Positions 39,068 through 41,286 of a stretch of DNA of 41,286 bases are shown here, one piece after another; position 1 is the first letter of the stretch; the number at the start of each line of letters is the position of its first letter. Location: the NCBI GenBank assembly GCA_040754395.1, contig JBFMCL010000024.1, forward strand, positions 1-41,286, given 5' to 3'. The notes beneath the pieces were generated by a model. That model saw nothing but the letters and a program-made list of their open reading frames with translations. It did no database searches and was not told where the DNA came from. This DNA is from Nitrospirota bacterium. Lineage in GTDB: Bacteria; Nitrospirota; Thermodesulfovibrionia; Thermodesulfovibrionales; SM23-35. Position numbers and translations under genes: made by a program.

Positions 39068-41146
39068 TTGTCAAGGTTTCAATTACAAAAGACGCGCAAT
39101 ATCGGCATTATGGCACATATCGATGCAGGGAAGACTACGACGACAGAACGTGTTCTCTACTATACAGGTGTAACCTATAAGATAGGAGAAGTCCATGACG
39201 GCACCGCTGTGATGGACTGGATGGTTCAGGAGCAGGAAAGAGGAATTACCATTACCTCTGCCGCTACCACATGCTACTGGAAGGATTGCAGAATCAATAT
39301 TATAGATACACCCGGCCATGTTGATTTTACGATCGAGGTAGAAAGATCATTGCGGGTACTTGACGGTGCTGTTGCCGTATTCGATTCTGTTGCCGGCGTG
39401 GAACCACAATCAGAGACGGTCTGGCGGCAGGCGAATAAATATGGAGTTCCCCGCATCGCGTTTATGAATAAAATGGATAGGGTAGGTGCTGATTTCTTTA
39501 TGAGTGTAAACAGCATGATTGAGCGTCTTGATGCAAATCCGGTTCCTGTCCAGATGCCTATTGGGGCCGAAGATACCTTCAGGGGCCTGGTCGATCTTGT
39601 CAGAATGAGGGCAATATACTATGACGATGAAACGCTTGGGGCAAACTATACAGAGGGTGACATCCCCGAAGAACTGCTCCCGAGTGCGCTCGAGCACAGA
39701 GAGAAGATGCTGGAGGCCCTGGCTGATGTAGATGACACTCTTATGGAGAAGTATCTTGGAAAAGAAGACATAAAGGATGATGAGATAACGGCTGTGTTAA
39801 GAAAAGGGACATTGGATCTGAAACTGACTCCTGTCCTCTGCGGTTCTGCATTCCGGAACAAGGGAGTGCAGCTGCTGCTCGACGGGATTATTGACTACCT
39901 GCCGTCCCCGACAGATATCCCGCCTGTTGTCGGGAAGATTCCCAGGAGCGATTCTGTCATTGTCAGGCATGCAGATGACAGTGAACCCTTCTCTGCCATT
40001 GCCTTCAAGGTCATGACTGACCCGTTTGTCGGGCAACTGACCTTTATCAGAGTCTATTCAGGCATGTTAAGCGCAGGTTCATACATATATAATTCGACGA
40101 AAGACAACAAGGAAAGAGTCGGCAGGATTCTGAAAATGCATGCAAACAAGCGTGAGGAAGTGAAGGAAGTGTCTGCCGGAGATATCGCTGCAGTAGTAGG
40201 ACTGAAAAACACGCTTACCGGCGATACGCTCTGTGACGAAAAGAATCCTATTATTCTTGAGTCAATGGAGTTCCCTGAGCCGGTTATGTCGGTCGCGATT
40301 GAGCCGAAGACAAAAGCCGACCAGGAAAAGCTTTCACAGTCGCTGGCGAAGCTTGCCCAGGAAGACCCCTCATTCCGGGTCTCGTTCAATGAAGAGACGG
40401 GCCAGACCATCATATCCGGCATGGGAGAACTTCACCTCGAGATTATTGTTGACAGGCTTCTCAGGGAGTTCAAGGTCAGCGCAAATGTGGGAAAACCCCA
40501 GGTGGCATACAAGGAGACCATCAGGGGAGCGGCAAAGGCAGAGGGCAGATTTGTCAGGCAGTCGGGCGGACGCGGACAATTCGGTCATGTCTATATAGAG
40601 ATAGAGCCACAGGAAGCTGGCAAGGGATTTGAATTTGAAAACAAAATCGTTGGCGGTGCAATTCCCCGTGAATATGTCCCTGCTGTGGAAAAGGGGCTCA
40701 AAGAAGCAGCTGACAGGGGAATTCTCGCGGGCTATCCTGTTGTTGATATTAAGGCCATACTTTATGACGGTTCATATCACGAGGTTGACTCCTCGGAAAT
40801 GGCATTCAAGATTGCAGGGTCAATGGCTTTTAAAGATGCTGCAAAAAATGCCAGGCCGGTTCTTCTGGAACCCATTATGAGCATTGAGATTGTCACACCT
40901 GAAGAATACATGGGTGATGTGATCGGGGATCTTACCGCCCGTCGCGGCAGGATCCAGAATATTGAGAGAAGAGGGAATGTCCAGGTTATTAAAGGACTGT
41001 CCCCTTTGGCAGAAATGTTTGGCTATGCGACCGATCTGCGGTCGAAATCACAGGGAAGGGCTACGTATACAATGCAGTTTTCACATTATGATGAGGTTCC
41101 CAAGGGAGTCTCTGAGGGAATCATAGCAGTGGTGAGGGGCGAATAA
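39068..41146 (+). CDS. fusA: Elongation factor G
   Basis: GTPase that drives translocation on the ribosome. The 692-residue protein has [19 protein letters not shown] (P-loop), [11 protein letters not shown] (switch I), DTPGHVDF (switch II), NKMDRVGAD, and the later domains with [14 protein letters not shown], the [15 protein letters not shown] segment of domain IV and [17 protein letters not shown] of domain V. The start is a TTG seven bases after AGGAG; it directly precedes [16 protein letters not shown], and no ATG lies near. Third gene of the str operon. A single full-length copy with the canonical motifs. Confidence 0.98.
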   Translation: MSRFQLQKTRNIGIMAHIDAGKTTTTERVLYYTGVTYKIGEVHDGTAVMDWMVQEQERGITITSAATTCYWKDCRINIIDTPGHVDFTIEVERSLRVLDGAVAVFDSVAGVEPQSETVWRQANKYGVPRIAFMNKMDRVGADFFMSVNSMIERLDANPVPVQMPIGAEDTFRGLVDLVRMRAIYYDDETLGANYTEGDIPEELLPSALEHREKMLEALADVDDTLMEKYLGKEDIKDDEITAVLRKGTLDLKLTPVLCGSAFRNKGVQLLLDGIIDYLPSPTDIPPVVGKIPRSDSVIVRHADDSEPFSAIAFKVMTDPFVGQLTFIRVYSGMLSAGSYIYNSTKDNKERVGRILKMHANKREEVKEVSAGDIAAVVGLKNTLTGDTLCDEKNPIILESMEFPEPVMSVAIEPKTKADQEKLSQSLAKLAQEDPSFRVSFNEETGQTIISGMGELHLEIIVDRLLREFKVSANVGKPQVAYKETIRGAAKAEGRFVRQSGGRGQFGHVYIEIEPQEAGKGFEFENKIVGGAIPREYVPAVEKGLKEAADRGILAGYPVVDIKAILYDGSYHEVDSSEMAFKIAGSMAFKDAAKNARPVLLEPIMSIEIVTPEEYMGDVIGDLTARRGRIQNIERRGNVQVIKGLSPLAEMFGYATDLRSKSQGRATYTMQFSHYDEVPKGVSEGIIAVVRGE

Positions 41147-41170
41147 TGCCTTTGAAGAGGAGGAGGAAAA

Positions 41171-41286
41171 ATGGCAAAGGCTAAGTTTGAGAGGGTAAAG
41201 CCTCATGCGAACATAGGGACGATAGGGCACGTAGACCACGGGAAGACGACATTGACATCGGCGATCACGAAGGTACTGGCGATGAA
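41171..41286 (+). CDS. tuf: Elongation factor Tu, 5' part (cut by window end)
   Basis: The first 38 codons of EF-Tu, which delivers aminoacyl-tRNA to the ribosome. [20 protein letters not shown] runs into the P-loop [21 protein letters not shown] run lies just upstream of the ATG, 24 bases after fusA. The gene continues past the window. Codon choice here (repeated ATA, GGG, ACG) differs from the fusA gene before it. Confidence 0.97.
   Translation, partial: MAKAKFERVKPHANIGTIGHVDHGKTTLTSAITKVLAM

Noticed and set aside
1-41286. CRISPR array, rRNA genes, intact prophage or complete insertion sequence
   Set aside because: No regularly spaced repeats, no rRNA sequence and no complete transposase or phage gene cluster were seen on either strand.

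Overview
The window most resembles the chromosome of an anaerobic bacterium of the Nitrospirota (Thermodesulfovibrionia-like). This rests on gene repertoire and my recollection of family members, not on a search. The pointers are a homocitrate-synthase-like (probably Re-type) citrate synthase beside a short NAD-type isocitrate dehydrogenase, a 1445-residue 2-hydroxyacyl-CoA dehydratase activase fusion, a VorB-type 2-oxoacid:ferredoxin oxidoreductase subunit, a core MetE-like protein, a 32-residue AURKAIP1/COX24-type ribosomal protein, and RicT beside holB. GTG and TTG starts are common (rpsL, fusA, metG, the 32-residue gene, a YHS gene), and clear sigma-70 promoters can be read.

Layout. 1-2000: an AT-rich, decayed accessory stretch. 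It holds a SNF2-helicase N-terminus cut off just before its Walker A motif, two diverged copies of a short coding segment and repeat-like debris. The HU gene sits inside it, and a tRNA-Val(GAC) bounds it. 2100-7300 (minus strand): mdh-ndk, a CBS/CorC membrane protein, isocitrate dehydrogenase and the citrate/homocitrate synthase, so much of the oxidative TCA arm. 7534-10544 (plus): fabG-acpP-fabF-rnc. 10700-21535 (plus): a copper/envelope-stress island. It has a free YHS protein, two Met-rich secreted proteins, a PsiE-like membrane protein, an orphan histidine kinase, a DUF1566 protein, a multicopper oxidase fused to a CopB-like outer-membrane barrel, a PilZ protein, a Cu+-ATPase with two YHS domains in place of the usual HMA domain, and a DUF302 protein. 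21544-30386 (minus): holB-ricT-metG-rpiB-glyA-nrdR from its own promoter, preceded by metE-like-tmk-ompA-like lipoprotein. 30576-36748 (minus): the small ribosomal protein, the giant activase fusion, an ICMT-family methyltransferase and glyQ without glyS. 36949-41286 (plus): an orphan vorB, then the str operon rpsL-rpsG-fusA-tuf; tuf is cut by the window end.

How the genes fit. The copper genes form a coherent set. YHS and Met-rich proteins would bind Cu(I) in the cytoplasm and periplasm, the ATPase would export it, and the MCO-barrel fusion would oxidise it at the outer membrane. The TCA genes, VorB and the dehydratase activase suggest ferredoxin-linked anaerobic carbon metabolism. No CRISPR array, rRNA or intact prophage is visible. 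The main points for a second look are the MCO-CopB fusion, the unlisted 32-residue ribosomal protein gene, three promoters so close to their start codons that the mRNAs would be leaderless or nearly so, the orphan vorB and glyQ, and the broken defence-type helicase.
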